Assembly (NCBI GenBank): GCA_030686995.1
Contig: CM060704.1
Span: 110,862,542-110,926,541 of the forward strand
Length of the DNA stretch: 64,000 nucleotides
Direction of reading: 5' to 3'
Source: Artemisia argyi
Lineage: Eukaryota; Streptophyta; Magnoliopsida; Asterales; Asteraceae
Under the pieces are notes generated by a model. It was given only the letters and a program-made list of their open reading frames with translations. It made no database searches and was not told where the DNA came from. Positions 23,739 to 35,773 of this stretch are shown one piece after another (within the stretch, counting starts at the first letter, position 1; the number at the start of each line of letters is the position of its first letter). The position numbers and the translations under genes were made by a program.

Positions 23739-24614
23739 TCAATTGTCCTTGGGGAAAGTTTGGAGATCCGGGACAACCATGGATGGTATGTCCTCTCCAA
23801 AGTAGTGTTTCAACCGACGTCCATTCACTTTGAAATTTGGACCGTCATTTTGAGATAATTCGACGGTACCATAAGGATAAACTTTTGCGATAGTGAATGG
23901 ACCAGTCCATCGGGTTTTGAGCTTTCCCGAGAAGATCTTGAGTCTAGAATTGAAAAGAAGGACTCGATCACCAACGTTGAAAACGCGGTTTTTGATTTTT
24001 GAGTCATGAATCTTCTTTGTCTTTTCTTTATAGATCAAAGAGTTCTCGTAAGCTTGATCACGAAGTTCGTTTAATTCGTTTAGTTGAACTTTCCTATGAT
24101 CACCCGCCGTTTTGAGGTCGAAATTGGCATGCTTGAGAGCCCAATAGGCTTTGTGTTCAAGCTCGATCGGAAGCTGGCACGCTTTTCCGTACACAAGTTT
24201 ATAAGGCGTACACCTGATGGGTGTTTTGTAAGCCGTACGGAAAGCCCAAAGTGCATCATCTAATTTGTCCGACCACGATGCACGATTCTCACCTACAGTT
24301 CTTTCCAATATTCTTTTAATGCCCCGATTGGAAACTTCGACTTGTCCACTCGTTTGAGGGTGGTACGCAGTGGAAAGACGGTCAGTTACACCGTACTTTT
24401 GCATGACTTTGTCAAATTTGTCATTACAGAAGTGCGTACAACGATCACTAATAATAGCACGTGGAGTTCCGAATCGGGCAAAAAGAGCTTTTAAAAATTT
24501 CACAACTACTCGGGCATCATTTGTGGGTAAAGCTTTTGCTTCAACCCATTTTGACAAGTAGTCAACTGCCACGAGTATGTATTTGTTTCCGTGAGAGGAT
24601 GGAAATGGCCCCAT
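23739..24614 (-). pseudogene. Athila integrase core and C-terminal domain
   Basis: 291 residues in the frame after the shift. The DDE triad is visible: Asp in [13 protein letters not shown], Asp in [12 protein letters not shown] (Cys replaces the usual Gly after DR) and Glu in [15 protein letters not shown]. The C-terminal GPY/F-type region reads [20 protein letters not shown] and [12 protein letters not shown]. No chromodomain follows, as expected for Athila. The ORF ends FPKDN at 23739. Confidence 0.92.
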
Positions 24615-27223
24615 AAAGTCGATGCCCAGATATCAAAAATTTCACAAACTTGAATTGCATTCTGAGGCATTTCATTCCTTTGTGAAATATTCCCGTGACG
24701 CTGACAAGCGTCACAGGACTTGACCAATTCTTGGGCATCCTTGTAGATCGAGGGCCAATAAAAGCCAGAATCAAACACCTTTTTGGCGGTGTAGTTGGGA
24801 TTGTGGTGGCCCCCCGTGGGACCAGCATGGCAAGCCTTTAAGATTTCAGCGGCTTCCTGACCATACACACACCGCCGGATGACTTGATCCGCGCATATCT
24901 TGAACAAGTAGGGGTCGTCCCAAAAGTAATGTTTGACATCTTTGAAAAATTTATTTTTTTGTTGGGACGACATCCATTTCACAATGAAATTACCCGCAAG
25001 ATAGTTTGCAAAGTTGGCAAACCATGGGGTAATCGAGTCTCCACGAAATGAAACCGCATTGAGGGTTTCGAGAGGAAATGTTTCATTTATTTCCTTTTTC
25101 TCGAAAGCATCTTGGTGGGGGTTTTCAAGTCGGGAGAGATGATCAGCCGCCAGGTTCTCAGCTCCTTTTTTATCACGAATAATGATATCAAATTCCTGAA
25201 GGAGGAGAACCCAACGGAGAAGTCTCGGCTTTGCATCTTGTTTTGCAAAAAGGTACTTCAAAGCCGAGTGATCCGTATACACTATGCTTTTAGTCAGAAT
25301 CAAGTATGGCCGGAATTTTTCAAAAGCATACACCACAGCTAATAATTCTTTTTCAGTGGTGGTGTAATGACTTTGAGCCTCAGTCATCGTCTTGCTGGCA
25401 TAGTGTATAGGCTGAAAATGTTTTGTTTTGCGTTGCCCCAAGACTGCCCCTATAGCATAATCACTAGCATCACACATGAGCTCGAAGGGCAAGTCCCAAT
25501 CGGGGGCAACAAGAATCGGTGCCTCAGTAAGCCTTTTCTTTAATGTTTCAAAAGCTTCGATGCACTCAGGGGAGAAGATAAAAGGAGCATCCTTTTCGAG
25601 GAGATGGGTCATAGGCCGGGCGATTTTAGAAAAATCTTGAATAAACCTACGATAGAAACCGGCGTGACCCAAAAAGCTCCTAACACCTTTCACAGTCGTG
25701 GGATGAGGCAATTTTGCAATGACGTCCACTTTGGCACGGTCAACCTCAATCCCGTTTTTTGAAATTTTATGGCCGAGGACAATGCCCTCTTTGACCATAA
25801 AGTGACTTTTCTCCCAATTTAGACATAACTTTGTGTCTTCACAACGTTTTAGCATGCTGTCTAAATGGGAGAGACATGTTTTAAACGAATCCCCAATGAC
25901 CGAGAAATCATCCATAAAGACCTCCATACTTTTCCCGATCATGTCGGAAAAAATGGCCATCATACATCTTTGAAACGTGCCCGGAGCATTACATAAGCCA
26001 AATGGCATACGTTTATATGCGAAGGTTCCATAGGGGCACGTAAAAGTGGTCTTTTCTTGGTCTTGCGGGTCAATGGGAATCTGAAAGTAATCCGAGAAAC
26101 CATCGAGGAAGCAATAGTACTCGTTCCCCGCTAATCTCTCGAGCATCTGATCCATAAAGGGCAGAGGAAAATGATCCTTACGGGTGGCGTCATTCAATTT
26201 ACGATAATCAATGCAGACGCGCCAACCCGTAACCAAACGAGTTGGAATCAACTCATTCTCCTCATTTGTGACAACGGTAATGCCACCCTTTTTTGGAACA
26301 CAATGGATTGGGCTGACCCAAGGACTGTCCGAGATAGGGTAAATCAATCCGGCATCAAGAAGTTTTAAAACCTCTTGTTTGATAACCTCGTGAATTTTTG
26401 GATTCACCCTTCTTTGTTGTTGGACTGCAGGTTTGAAGTCGTCCTCCATTAAAATCTTGTGTGTACAAAATTCAGGGTCAATGCCCTTGATGTCGGAGAG
26501 TCGCCAAGCAATTGCTTGTTTACGAGACTTCAAAACCTTTATAAGAGCAGCCTTTTCCTCATCACTTAAGTCTTTGGCAATTATGACGGGTAATTTATCA
26601 TCACCCTCCAGAAATGCATATTCAAGATGAGGCGGCAAGTCCTTAAGTTCAACCTCGGGGAAGTCATCAGTTTTCTCAACATTTTTGACCTCCTCTTTAT
26701 GAAGTTGTTGTGGTAGAACAGGAAGAGGAGAGGGATCTTCGTTTAACAATTTTTCAAGTATGAGAATATCCCTCTCGAGGTCGATCTCTTGGTTATCGAC
26801 TCCATCGGGAATCGAGTCACTTTTGAGAAACGCCTCCATTTCTTCTAAGATGAAGTCACTTCCCTCAAACGGAGTGAGGGAAGGAGAAGAATTGGCTATG
26901 ATGGGATGAGAAGATTGAGTGAGGTTTTCACTCGAAGAATCATCAATGAAACCTAAAATCTCTTGAGCATACTCCTCAGCAGCAACATCGATGACATCAA
27001 TTTGATTCACCGACTCACAATCATAATTGGAGGAGTATCTCGATGTTTGATTTAGGTTGAAGGTAATAGCTTCCGTCCCAACACGTAATGTGATCTCATG
27101 CTCGAATACATCGATAAGAGCGCGCCCAGTTCTAAGGAACCCCCTCCCAAGAATGAGAGGGACCCTTGAATCGGCATCAAAGTCAACAATCACAAAATCT
27201 GCCAGAAAATGGAACTTTCCCAC
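24506..27223 (-). pseudogene. Athila Pol: protease end, reverse transcriptase, RNase H, integrase start
   Basis: 905 residues. Protease C-terminal part ([20 protein letters not shown]) is followed by an acidic linker. The RT has [10 protein letters not shown] near 336, the catalytic FMDDF at 436-440 and [17 protein letters not shown] near 517. RNase H has [13 protein letters not shown] at 584 and [16 protein letters not shown]. The integrase zinc region ([12 protein letters not shown]...[10 protein letters not shown]) follows. A one-base loss near 24627 turns the frame after CEIFDIW into nonsense ending at 24506; the integrase core continues in the frame 24614-23739. RT and RNase H look intact. 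Confidence 0.93.
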
Positions 27224-28010
27224 TTTAACGAATACGTCCTCGGCAATGCCAATGGGACGAGAATCGAACGATCAGCAAGCTCTAAAGTCATGCACGTGAG
27301 AGTGAGTTCGGGAAGAGAAAGTTTCTTCCACACAGAATATGGCATCAGGTTGATGCCAGCACCTAGATCGGCTAGGGCGAAGCAATCTACCATACCCGGG
27401 AAAGTACAAGGAATGAGAAATTTCCCGGGATCTCCAAGCTTTTCAGGAAGCTTTTTCAAAAGAACCGCAGAGCAGTTCTCATTCAGAGGAGTTCTTGCCA
27501 TCTCAAATAATTTTTCTTTATTACTCAACAGATTTTTGATTGTCGATGCAAACTTGGGCATCAAGAGAATAGCATCCGCGAAGCTAATATCAAAATGAAA
27601 ATCTTGGAAGATTTGGAAAAATTTATCCATTTGGTGATTAGCTTTTTCGCAGAGCTTTTGTTCATTGAGACGTGATGGATAAGGAATAGAAGTTTTGGAT
27701 TTTGGGTTACCCCCTAGAGTTTCTGGTGGTTCAAAGACAACTCCAGGCTTACATCTGGTTTCAGGAATAACCTGAGGTTGGACGTGTGCTGTACTTCGTG
27801 GGCTAGGGATTTGCACCTTGTCCTTGGTCACCTCAGGCTCACGATTCACTACCTTTGGAGGGGAGGAAGAAGAGGTAGTAGGAATAGCGGGTTCATCATA
27901 TGAAGCACCACTTCGTGTTGTGATCGCCTTAGCATCGCCCCTAGGGTTAGCGATCGTATTGCTCGGTAAAGTAGTACCTGAGCCCGAGGGTCGATCATTT
28001 AAAGACTTCT
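27190..28010 (-). pseudogene. Athila Gag C-terminus and protease, frameshifted
   Basis: The frame is open from the insertion site. It reads [10 protein letters not shown], then a low-complexity linker, then IPYPSRLNEQKLCEKANHQM and the protease region [17 protein letters not shown]...[19 protein letters not shown]. The aspartic-protease motif is the DLG of ALADLG. A one-base loss near 27260 shifts the frame after LELADRSI, so the reading ends at 27190. The correct continuation is in the pol frame (VGKFHF...). The second Athila copy at 54.7 kb is uninterrupted at this point and confirms the shift. Confidence 0.88.
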
Positions 28011-28215
28011 TGATGAGGCGAAAAATGATCCGTTTTTAGGGGGTCATTTAAGCCCGAATCCGACTTTATTTGATCAAATATTGCCCTAAATCGTTCCTTT
28101 TGTGATTTTAGGTGTTTGGAGAGTGAATTCTGGAAAAGAGGCTATTTTGGACGTTTTTGGAGCATAAAGTGAAGAAAACGACAAAGTACCAAAAATCCAA
28201 GCTGAAGATACAAGG

Positions 28216-28437
28216 TGACGGCGTCAAGACCAAAAGCTTGACGGCGTTAGACATGAAGAATTTAATATCGAAGGTGGTGACGGCGTCAGATGTATAGGTG
28301 ACGGCGTCAAAGTGGCCAAGAATAATTTACCGTGGGTGGTGACGGCGTCACATAGGCCGTCACAAGTGGATCTAGGGCGTCCGAGGAAGTTTATGGCGGC
28401 GAGGTGACGGCGTCAGATTTAACTCTTGACGCCGTCA
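28216..28437 (+). promoter_or_regulatory. Array of TGACGGCGTCA palindromes in U3 (5' LTR)
   Basis: Seven full or near-full copies start at 28216, 28239, 28278, 28299, 28340, 28405 and 28427, with a half site at 28357. Each holds a TGACG core on both strands, the core recognised by TGA-type bZIP factors in as-1/ocs elements. The array ends 13 bp before a TATATATA box (28450-28457). A role as a regulated enhancer is inferred. Confidence 0.7.
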
Positions 28438-28449
28438 GACGATTTTTCC

Positions 28450-28457
28450 TATATATA
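28450..28457 (+). promoter_or_regulatory. TATA box of the nested element's LTR
   Basis: TATATATA lies directly downstream of the palindrome array; the counterpart in the 3' LTR is at 34805-34812. Confidence 0.65.
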
Positions 28458-29424
28458 GTTTTCTAGTTTTTTCATAAAAAAGGAGAGAAGTTTTGGTGAA
28501 ACCCTAAAGACGATTTTGGTGCCTCTTTTACAGGTTTTTCAAGGGTTCCAAACCCTTGAGACCTTGCATTGTAATTGAGATAAGTGTACTTTCAATTCAA
28601 TCAATATGTCTATGTGTTGGTTGTTTATCTTTTGTTCTTGTTTCAATTCTACTATGCTAGGCTAGATCTCTCTTGTGTTTGCTTAGATCTAATGAAACCT
28701 AGATGTTGATTATGTGTTGATTACTTGTCTATTCTTGTTTTGAATGAATGATTTATATGTTAGGCTTAAGAAAACTGGCAGATCTCCAAATGGTAACATG
28801 CTTGAACGTCTTAAGAAACATGAACCGAGGCGTACTAGGTCTTTATTGGTTGTATTTAATGCATGAGCCACTGTTTACAATCCCTATAGTTGTGCTGGGT
28901 CATGGTGTAGGAGGAGATAAGAGCTCATAGAGTTGGGGAGTTATGTATGCCACTCCACGAATGGTATTAAGGAATACAACCCGTCATTCATACAAGTGTA
29001 ACAAGTAATTAACATGTAAAAGATATCTAGGGAGTAATGAAGTCTAAGTAAACACAATTTCTCCAATCACTGCTCACAACCTTAGTTTAATTTAGTTTAA
29101 TTTCATTTTTATTATTTTATTTTAATTATATCTTAGCTTTGGGTTAGTTGAATAGCAACTAATTCCGCCCACTCCTTCAAAACCCGAGATTTTACTTGCT
29201 TTAATAAAAATATAAAAATACAAAAATAATCATCCCTCACCTTTAGAACTATTAATTAGGTTTTCTAATCCTAGCGACACTATTCCTAAGCTGAACGATC
29301 AATCCCCCGGTACTTGTCACTATACTATACTACAACGATCAGGTACACTGCCTGGTGGGGGTTGTAAGCCTCGCGAGATCCCTCGAGAGGTAAAGCAAGG
29401 TGCGATTCCCACGCATCAAGTTTT

Positions 29425-29442
29425 TGGCGCCGCAGCCCGGGG
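29425..29442 (+). other. Primer-binding site of the nested element
   Basis: TGGCGCCGCAGCCCGGGG, six bases after the 5' LTR end. Similar to the Athila PBS at 37577-37596 with a few changes. Confidence 0.85.
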
Positions 29443-29590
29443 AATAGTTATTGTCTAGGTTAGAATTTCTTTTTATTAGGTCTACTTGCTAGATTCCTTT
29501 CTAGTAAGATTTTTATTTTTATTTTTAGGTCTTCTTTAGTCTATCTTATTTCTTCGTGCTTTTGTTCGTAACTCTTTACCATCCGACATC

Positions 29591-29998
29591 ATGGAAGGTG
29601 GTAACATCTTTGAACCCATCATCCCACCACAACAAAACCCACCATTAGAACCCCTTAAGCCCCGAACCTTAGGAGAGTATTCCCGACCTAGCCACCAAGG
29701 CTACCGAAACACCATTGAGCTCACCGGAGCCAATGTGACCCCCTTGCGATCCGACACCATCCGGTTGGTGCAAAGCGGATGTGCATTCCATGGACTTCGT
29801 TCCGAAGATCCAAACCAACACCTTAAGGACTTCCTCAAAATCGTAGATTCCATAGACCTAGGTGTTGAAACTAGAGAGACTACCCGATTACGCCTATTCC
29901 CATTCTCTCTACGAGATCAAGCTAGTCAATGGCTTGAACGTTTACCCGCGGGATCCATCACCACATGGGACAATCTCGCCAACCGCTTCCTCACCTAA
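29591..29998 (+). pseudogene. Nested element Gag, N-terminal part
   Basis: 135 residues from MEGGNIFEPIIPPQQNPP. It shows the Athila Gag N-terminus: NTIELTGANVTPLRSDTIRL, GLRSEDPNQHLKDFLKIVDS, LRLFPFSLRDQASQWLERLP, ANRFLT. A TAA at 29996-29998 precedes FFPPKKTAMLRRDILMFEQQ, which continues in the same frame, so a nonsense change splits one Gag ORF into this and the next frame. Confidence 0.88.
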
Positions 29999-31861
29999 TT
30001 CTTTCCGCCGAAAAAAACTGCAATGCTTAGAAGGGACATTTTGATGTTTGAGCAACAGCGGGGTGAACCTTTTTACGAGGCTTGGGCCCGTTTTAAGGAT
30101 CTCCTCCACAAGATCCCTCATCATGGCATAAACCTTTGGTTATTAGTTCAAATTTTCTACGACCATGTTGACTATCACACTAAGCGTACCATCGACAGAG
30201 CCGCGGGAGGCAAATTGCGTGATAAGAATGCCGAGGAGTCATGGGCAATTATAGAAGAGCTCGTTGTCGATAATAATGAGATTTGGGAATTTAAACATAC
30301 GGTGGAAGCGGCCATCAATGCAGTTTCGGCATCTGGAGGAACCACCGAAATCCCTGATGAACTCTTATGCAAACTTGAGGCAAAAGTTGACTATTTTGAG
30401 GAAAGGCAAAGGAGACCCTTAAGTCCTAGACAAGCCACTGTCAATTCTGTCTCAAGATCAACTTCGGCACCATTATCTGAATCACCTTCTAGAGAACATG
30501 TCGAAACTTTTCAGAGATACACCCCACCTTGTTCCCCTCCCAAGGAACTTAGCTCGGAATTTGAGGCTAGGATGAGAGAATATATGGCGACTCACTCTGA
30601 TCGGCTTGCTAGATTCGAAGAAGCAGTTTATAAGCAAAAAGAGGAGATGCAGGAGAAAATGAATGAGATGTTGAGTCTATTGGAGGAGTATGCCAATCAG
30701 AAAACCCCCGAACGAATACTGCTAAGGAAAGAAAGCGCCACTCCCACCACCCAATTTGTTAACTCCATCACCATTGTCCATAAAGATGACGAGAAGGTAA
30801 AAACTCCTGCTAAACAGACCTTAGAAAAACCGCCTGAGTCCCAACCTTTGAGTTACTACCTGAAACACGACATAAACAAAAACACCATAACGAATTGGAT
30901 TAAGGATGATAGGCGTAACCAATCCTCCGAACAGGTTCCCGAAAAAGAGAAAGAAGAGGAAGATGAGTATGATACGCTTATTGGAGGATCAGTGGTCGAG
31001 AGGTTACTGGTACAGAAAGTGGCCACCAAGCAAGTAGCATGTGGGAATTTTGAATTACCAATGAGCATCGGGGACTTGAAACATCTTAGTGCTTTCGCCG
31101 ACCAAGGATCGGAAGTAAATCTTATGCCCCTGACTATCTACATCCAACTGACATCGAAGATGCCAATACCCACTCGTGTTAGGCTGTCTCTTGTTGGGCA
31201 CTCGTACATATACCCCCTAGGAATAGCAGAAGATGTATTAGTCAATGTTGCAGGATTCATGTACCCCGTCGATTTTATGATCATTGATGATAAAGGGGAT
31301 GGACGCATGCCAATAATCCTTGGGGCACCATTCCTCACCACCGCTAGGGCTGTCATTAAGTATGAAGATAGGAAGATTGAGCTTAAATCTGGGAAGAGAA
31401 AGATTAGCTTCCACATGACTCCGCGAAGTGGGCATGAGAATTTGAGTTGGAGAATGATTAAAAACAACATTGGCACGACGCCCATTCGTGTTCAGAATAA
31501 AATTCTTGCATGGGAGGCAAGAATCAAAAGCTATAAGAAAGCTAAGGATGAAATAAGAAAAAGCAATGAGGTTCCGATTGAGCTCAAACACACTCAACAC
31601 GAAAGCACTCGTACACCGTTTGAGGAAGGGAACTTAGTACTCTTGAGACACTTAGAAACAACAATACCACCCGATAAACCAAGTCCTTGGTGGTATGGGC
31701 CATTCACAATCGAAGGAATGAGCCAGGATGGGGTAGCTAACTTGAGAAGCAAATTAGGTGGGAAGGTGATTGCGAGTATTGATAGATTGAGGCACTACCA
31801 CCATAACAGTAATGATCGCAATTATATGGGGTACATCATTTCAAATGATGAGATCACGTAG
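29999..31861 (+). pseudogene. Nested element Gag-protease fused to an integrase-tail-like segment
   Basis: After the TAA the frame is open for ~620 residues. Gag core: EPFYEAWARFKDLLHKIPHH, AAGGKLRDKNAEESWAIIEE. A charged, coiled-coil-prone stretch follows (RFEEAVYKQKEEMQEKMNEM). The protease-like region has SAFADQGSEVNLMPLTIY with DQG at the active-site position and MPIILGAPFLTTARAVIKYE. Without a break the sequence then turns into FEEGNLVLLRHLE...SPWWYGPFTIEGMSQDGVA, resembling the C-terminal GPF/Y domain after integrase. RT, RNase H, the integrase zinc region and DDE core are missing, apparently by an in-frame internal loss. Confidence 0.85.
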
Positions 31862-33723
31862 TAACCCACGACTTTGAGTCTAGCTACAAGACTCGTAAAT
31901 AAAGAAAAGCGCTTCTTGGGAGGCAACCCATGTTTTGTGTGATTTTTATTTGTTTGATTGTTATTTGCTTCCGTATGCATGTTTTATTTTTATTGTTGGT
32001 TGATCATGTTTCTCTACTAAAAAAAAAAAAAAAAATGGAAATACTTTATTATGTTGTTTAGCCTAGTCTTAACTTCAACCTAGAGGTATTTTTTCAAAAG
32101 ATAAGTGTAAGGGGAAACCCCAAATATGTTTTTAAGAAACAAACCGATCATGATTCTCCACAATATTTAATGAACATGTATATTCGTATTTGTTAGAGTC
32201 AAATGCTTGTATTGAGTCATAATGAAGTTTTGCAGGATTTTCCAGGAAGTAGGACAAAGTTTTTCCAGAAATTTTCCGGAAACTTAACATAAGGATTTCT
32301 GCAGGTTCATTCTGACGGCGTCAGGGCATTGCTCTTGACGGCGTCAAGAGTTAAAATCTGGAAATTTTACCGATTTTGTTTTTCTAACGGAGTCTTATGG
32401 TTTTTGTGAATTATTAAGTTTTATAATCTCCAGGAAATCTGCAAACTTCATTCCACAAGCATTATATCTTACTTTGTTTTCTAGGATTTAGTAACTTATA
32501 TAGGATGCCGCCGATTTTACGCGAGGTTGCCTTGTCTACTTTTGTCAGGATTTACAGGTTATTTGTGACAAGAAGATGATTTACATTCTGGAAGGGAAGC
32601 TTTGATTGTTCGTTTTCTTGGAAGAAGATTTAACCTGGTCAACTAAAATCTATACCGAGCGAATCAGGGGAGTATTTGATTTCATTCTCTTTACTTTTTA
32701 ACTTTTACATTCTTTACTTGAACATTGGGGACAATGTTCATCTTAAGTGTAAGGGGAGGGTAAAAAGATGATACCTTACATATGCACTTTCGCTTGAGTT
32801 TGTTTTGTTTAATGGTAGATGTGTAATAAAACTATGAGAAATACTTGTTAGTGTAATTTTAGCGCCAAATTTAAAATTTTTTACAACATTTAGGAGTGAA
32901 ACTTTAGCCATAGCAAGCGTCTCATGGATAGGAGGTTGTATGACTAACACATAACCGTATATTCAGAAAAATTTTCCACCAAAAAATGTGAGGTTCGCCT
33001 TTAGATTTGATAGGAAAAGCATTTATTATTGGTGCTTATGAGTGTACCGGTAGCATTTAGATTCTAGAACTTGCGTTAGTGATGCATCCCGAGACCGCTA
33101 GTGAGACTACATTCGTGTGGTAGGATTTACTACATGATAAGAGGCATTAGGATCACCCTTGTGTTAAACCCGTATCATAATTACTTGACCATTTAAGTCA
33201 TATTACTTGGCTAGTTAAGTCAACTAATTTTTCCCACACCTTTAGCGTTGTACTCATTTTTAGTACACGATACCCCTAGTACACCCCTCCGAGCCTATCT
33301 TTTCGTTTCTAACTTTAAGCATTTTACTTAAAGGAAGAATTTGTTACACTCCACTTAAATGTACACCCAAATCGCCTTAGCCTTCCGTGTATGCACTCAT
33401 TTTTAGTGCATTATTGTTATTTATTAAACCCTAAGTTAACTTTCTAATTGATTACATGGTTGCTAAGTCGAGTCATATCATTGTACATATTGTTTTGGGA
33501 CGATTGGGACTCATGGGTAAGTACTTATTTTATGGAGTAATGGGGAAGAACATCACTTATTACCCCCATACGTGCGTTAATCTTGAAAGTGCTCCAAGTG
33601 TTTTGATTTTCTTAATTCGAGTCACTAGAATAATTTAATTGTAAAGTATGTAAAGATTCAAGTGTAAGGGGATTGCTTAAACCCCTATGATGTATTATTT
33701 TGGATGGTAGGGTAAGAGTGTAT

Positions 33724-33774
<51 letters not shown>

Positions 33775-34365
33775 GAAAAAACTCAAAAGAAAGAAAAAAA
33801 ATAGAAAAAAAAAACATACGGACTACCATCCCGTTTTTATTCTATGTTCATTTTATGTTTTTGTTATTTTTCATGTATTAGCTTAAGTCGAGTCTAGTCT
33901 TGGCTTAGCAACGCCATCTTGTACATGTAATTAATTAAGATTGTTAACTCGCCACCAGTAAAACTCCCTTTATCCAACAAAACCGTGTAATTCATATCCC
34001 TACACCTAACGTTATAACCCTTTAAAAGACCTCTTTGATAGTTTATCCTAGGTGCTTACGCCATGTGGTGGAGGTTTGATCCTTTCCTAAGCCTATGGTA
34101 ATCTATTTTGCTATGACAGGTAGTGAGAGATATCTTCCATTTCCATAATGTTATATTACTTTATTACACCCGAGAGATGTGAGTATCTAAACACTATTTG
34201 TGAGGTGCTTGTGTATGACCTCCGTGCTTGTCTATTGGTCTTTAGTGGAACGATTATTTGTTGTAATTACTTTTATATTAGTGTTAAATGACCCCTAACT
34301 TGTCTTTTGAGTAGAATAAAAGCTCATTTGCTTGAGGACAAGCAAATCTCAAGTGTAAGGGTATA
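31862..34365 (+). other. Nested element 3' non-coding region and PPT
   Basis: 2.5 kb without a gene. AAGTGTAAGGGG-like polypurine motifs occur near 32103, 32745, 33659 and 34351; the last adjoins the 3' LTR and is the functional PPT. Stem-loops precede two of them (32720-32739; 34326-34347). Two extra TGACGGCGTCA-type sites lie at 32313 and 32336. An A tract of about 48 lies at 33725-33772. Confidence 0.75.
33725..33772. repeat. Poly(A) tract
   Basis: A nearly pure run of about 48 A in the nested element's 3' non-coding region; likely microsatellite growth. Confidence 0.9.
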
Positions 34366-35773
34366 TGATGAGGCGAAAAATGATCCGTTTTTAGGGGGTC
34401 ATTTAAGCCCGAATCCGACTTTATTTGATCAAATATTGCCCTAAATCGTTCCTTTTGTGATTTTAGGTGTTTGGAGAGTGAATTCTGGAAAAGAGGCTAT
34501 TTTGGACGTTTTTGGAGCATAAAGTGAAGAAAACGACAAAGTACCAAAAATCCAAGCTGAAGATACAAGGTGACGGCGTCAAGACCAAAAGCTTGACGGC
34601 GTCAGACATGAAGAATTTAATATCGAAGGTGGTGACGGCGTCAGATGTATAGGTGACGGCGTCAAAGTGGCCAAGAATAATTTACCGTGGGTGGTGACGG
34701 CGTCACATAGGCCGTCACAAGTGGATCTAGGGCGTCCGAGGAAGTTTATGGCGGCGAGGTGACGGCGTCAGATTTAACTCTTGACGCCGTCAGACGATTT
34801 TTCCTATATATAGTTTTCTAGTTTTTTCATAAAAAAGGAGAGAAGTTTTGGTGAAACCCTAAAGACGATTTTGGTGCCTCTTTTACAGGTTTTTCAAGGG
34901 TTCCAAACCCTTGAGACCTTGCATTGTAATTGAGATAAGTGTACTTTCAATTCAATCAATATGTCTATGTGTTGGTTGTTTATCTTTTGTTCTTGTCTCA
35001 ATTCTACTATACTAGGCTAGATCTCTCTTGTGTTTGCTTAGATCTAATGAAACCTAGATGTTGATTATGTGTTGATTACTTGTCTATTCTTGTTTTGAAT
35101 GAATGATTTATATGTTAGGCTTAAAAAAACTGGCAGATCTCCAAATGGTAACATGCTTGAACGTCTTAAGAAACATGAACCGAGGCGTACTAGGTCTTTA
35201 TTGGTTGTATTTAATGCATGAGCCACTGTTTACAATCCCTATAGTTGTGCTGGGTCATGGTGTAGGAGGAGATAAGAGCTCATAGAGTTGGGGAGTTATG
35301 TATGCCACTCCACGAATGGTATTAAGGAATACAACCCGTCATTCATACAAGTGTAACAAGTAATTAACATGTAAAAGATATCTAGGGAGTAATGAAGTCT
35401 AAGTAAACACAATTTCTCCAATCACTGCTCACAACCTTAGTTTAATTTAGTTTAATTTCATTTTTATTATTTTATTTTAATTATATCTTAGCTTTGGGTT
35501 AGTTGAATAGCAACTAATTCCGCCCACTCCTTCAAAACCCGAGATTTTACTTGCTTTAATAAAAATATAAAAATACAAAAATAATCATCCCTCACCTTTA
35601 GAACTATTAATTAGGTTTTGTAATCCTAGCGACACTATTCCTAAGCTGAACGATCAATCCCCCGGTACTTGTCACTATACTATACTACAATGATCAGGTA
35701 CACTGCCTGGTGGGGGTTGCAAGCCTCGCGAGATCCCTCGAGAGGTAAAGCAAGGTGCGATTCCCACGCATCA
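34366..35773 (+). repeat. 3' LTR of the nested element
   Basis: 1,408 bp copy of 28011-29418. Differences seen include T/C in the second TGACG unit, C/T in the CTTGTYTCAATTC segment, and single changes near 35595, 35691 and 35720. Confidence 0.97.
34571..34792 (+). promoter_or_regulatory. Array of TGACGGCGTCA palindromes in U3 (3' LTR)
   Basis: Same array as at 28216-28437, offset by 6,355 bp. The second unit here is the perfect TGACGGCGTCA, whereas the 5' copy reads TGACGGCGTTA. It faces rightward, toward the host gene's antisense strand. Confidence 0.7.

Larger units (their letters stand above)
28011..29418 (+). repeat. 5' LTR of the nested element
   Basis: 1,408 bp, same length as the 3' copy. 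U3 carries the TGACG palindrome array and a TATA box. A 60-codon ORF at 28748-28930 recurs in the 3' LTR and is not considered a gene. Confidence 0.97.
28011..35773 (+). mobile_element. Non-autonomous Athila-like element with GAG only (TR-GAG type), nested
   Basis: 7,763 bp with two 1,408-bp LTRs (28011-29418 and 34366-35773), ends TGATG...CATCA, and a perfect 5-bp target duplication CTTCT (28006-28010 and 35774-35778). It is inserted head-on in the gag of the minus-strand Athila. It carries PBS, Gag with a protease-like region, a short integrase-tail-like segment, a 2.5-kb 3' non-coding region and a PPT. RT, RNase H and the integrase core are absent, so it must depend on a related Athila for movement. 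LTRs differ at roughly eight positions by eye (about 99.5% identical), so it is recent. Confidence 0.93.

Noticed and set aside
28748..28930. 60-codon ORF repeated at 35103-35285
   Set aside because: Within the LTRs of the nested element, probably R/U5; too short, with no domain.
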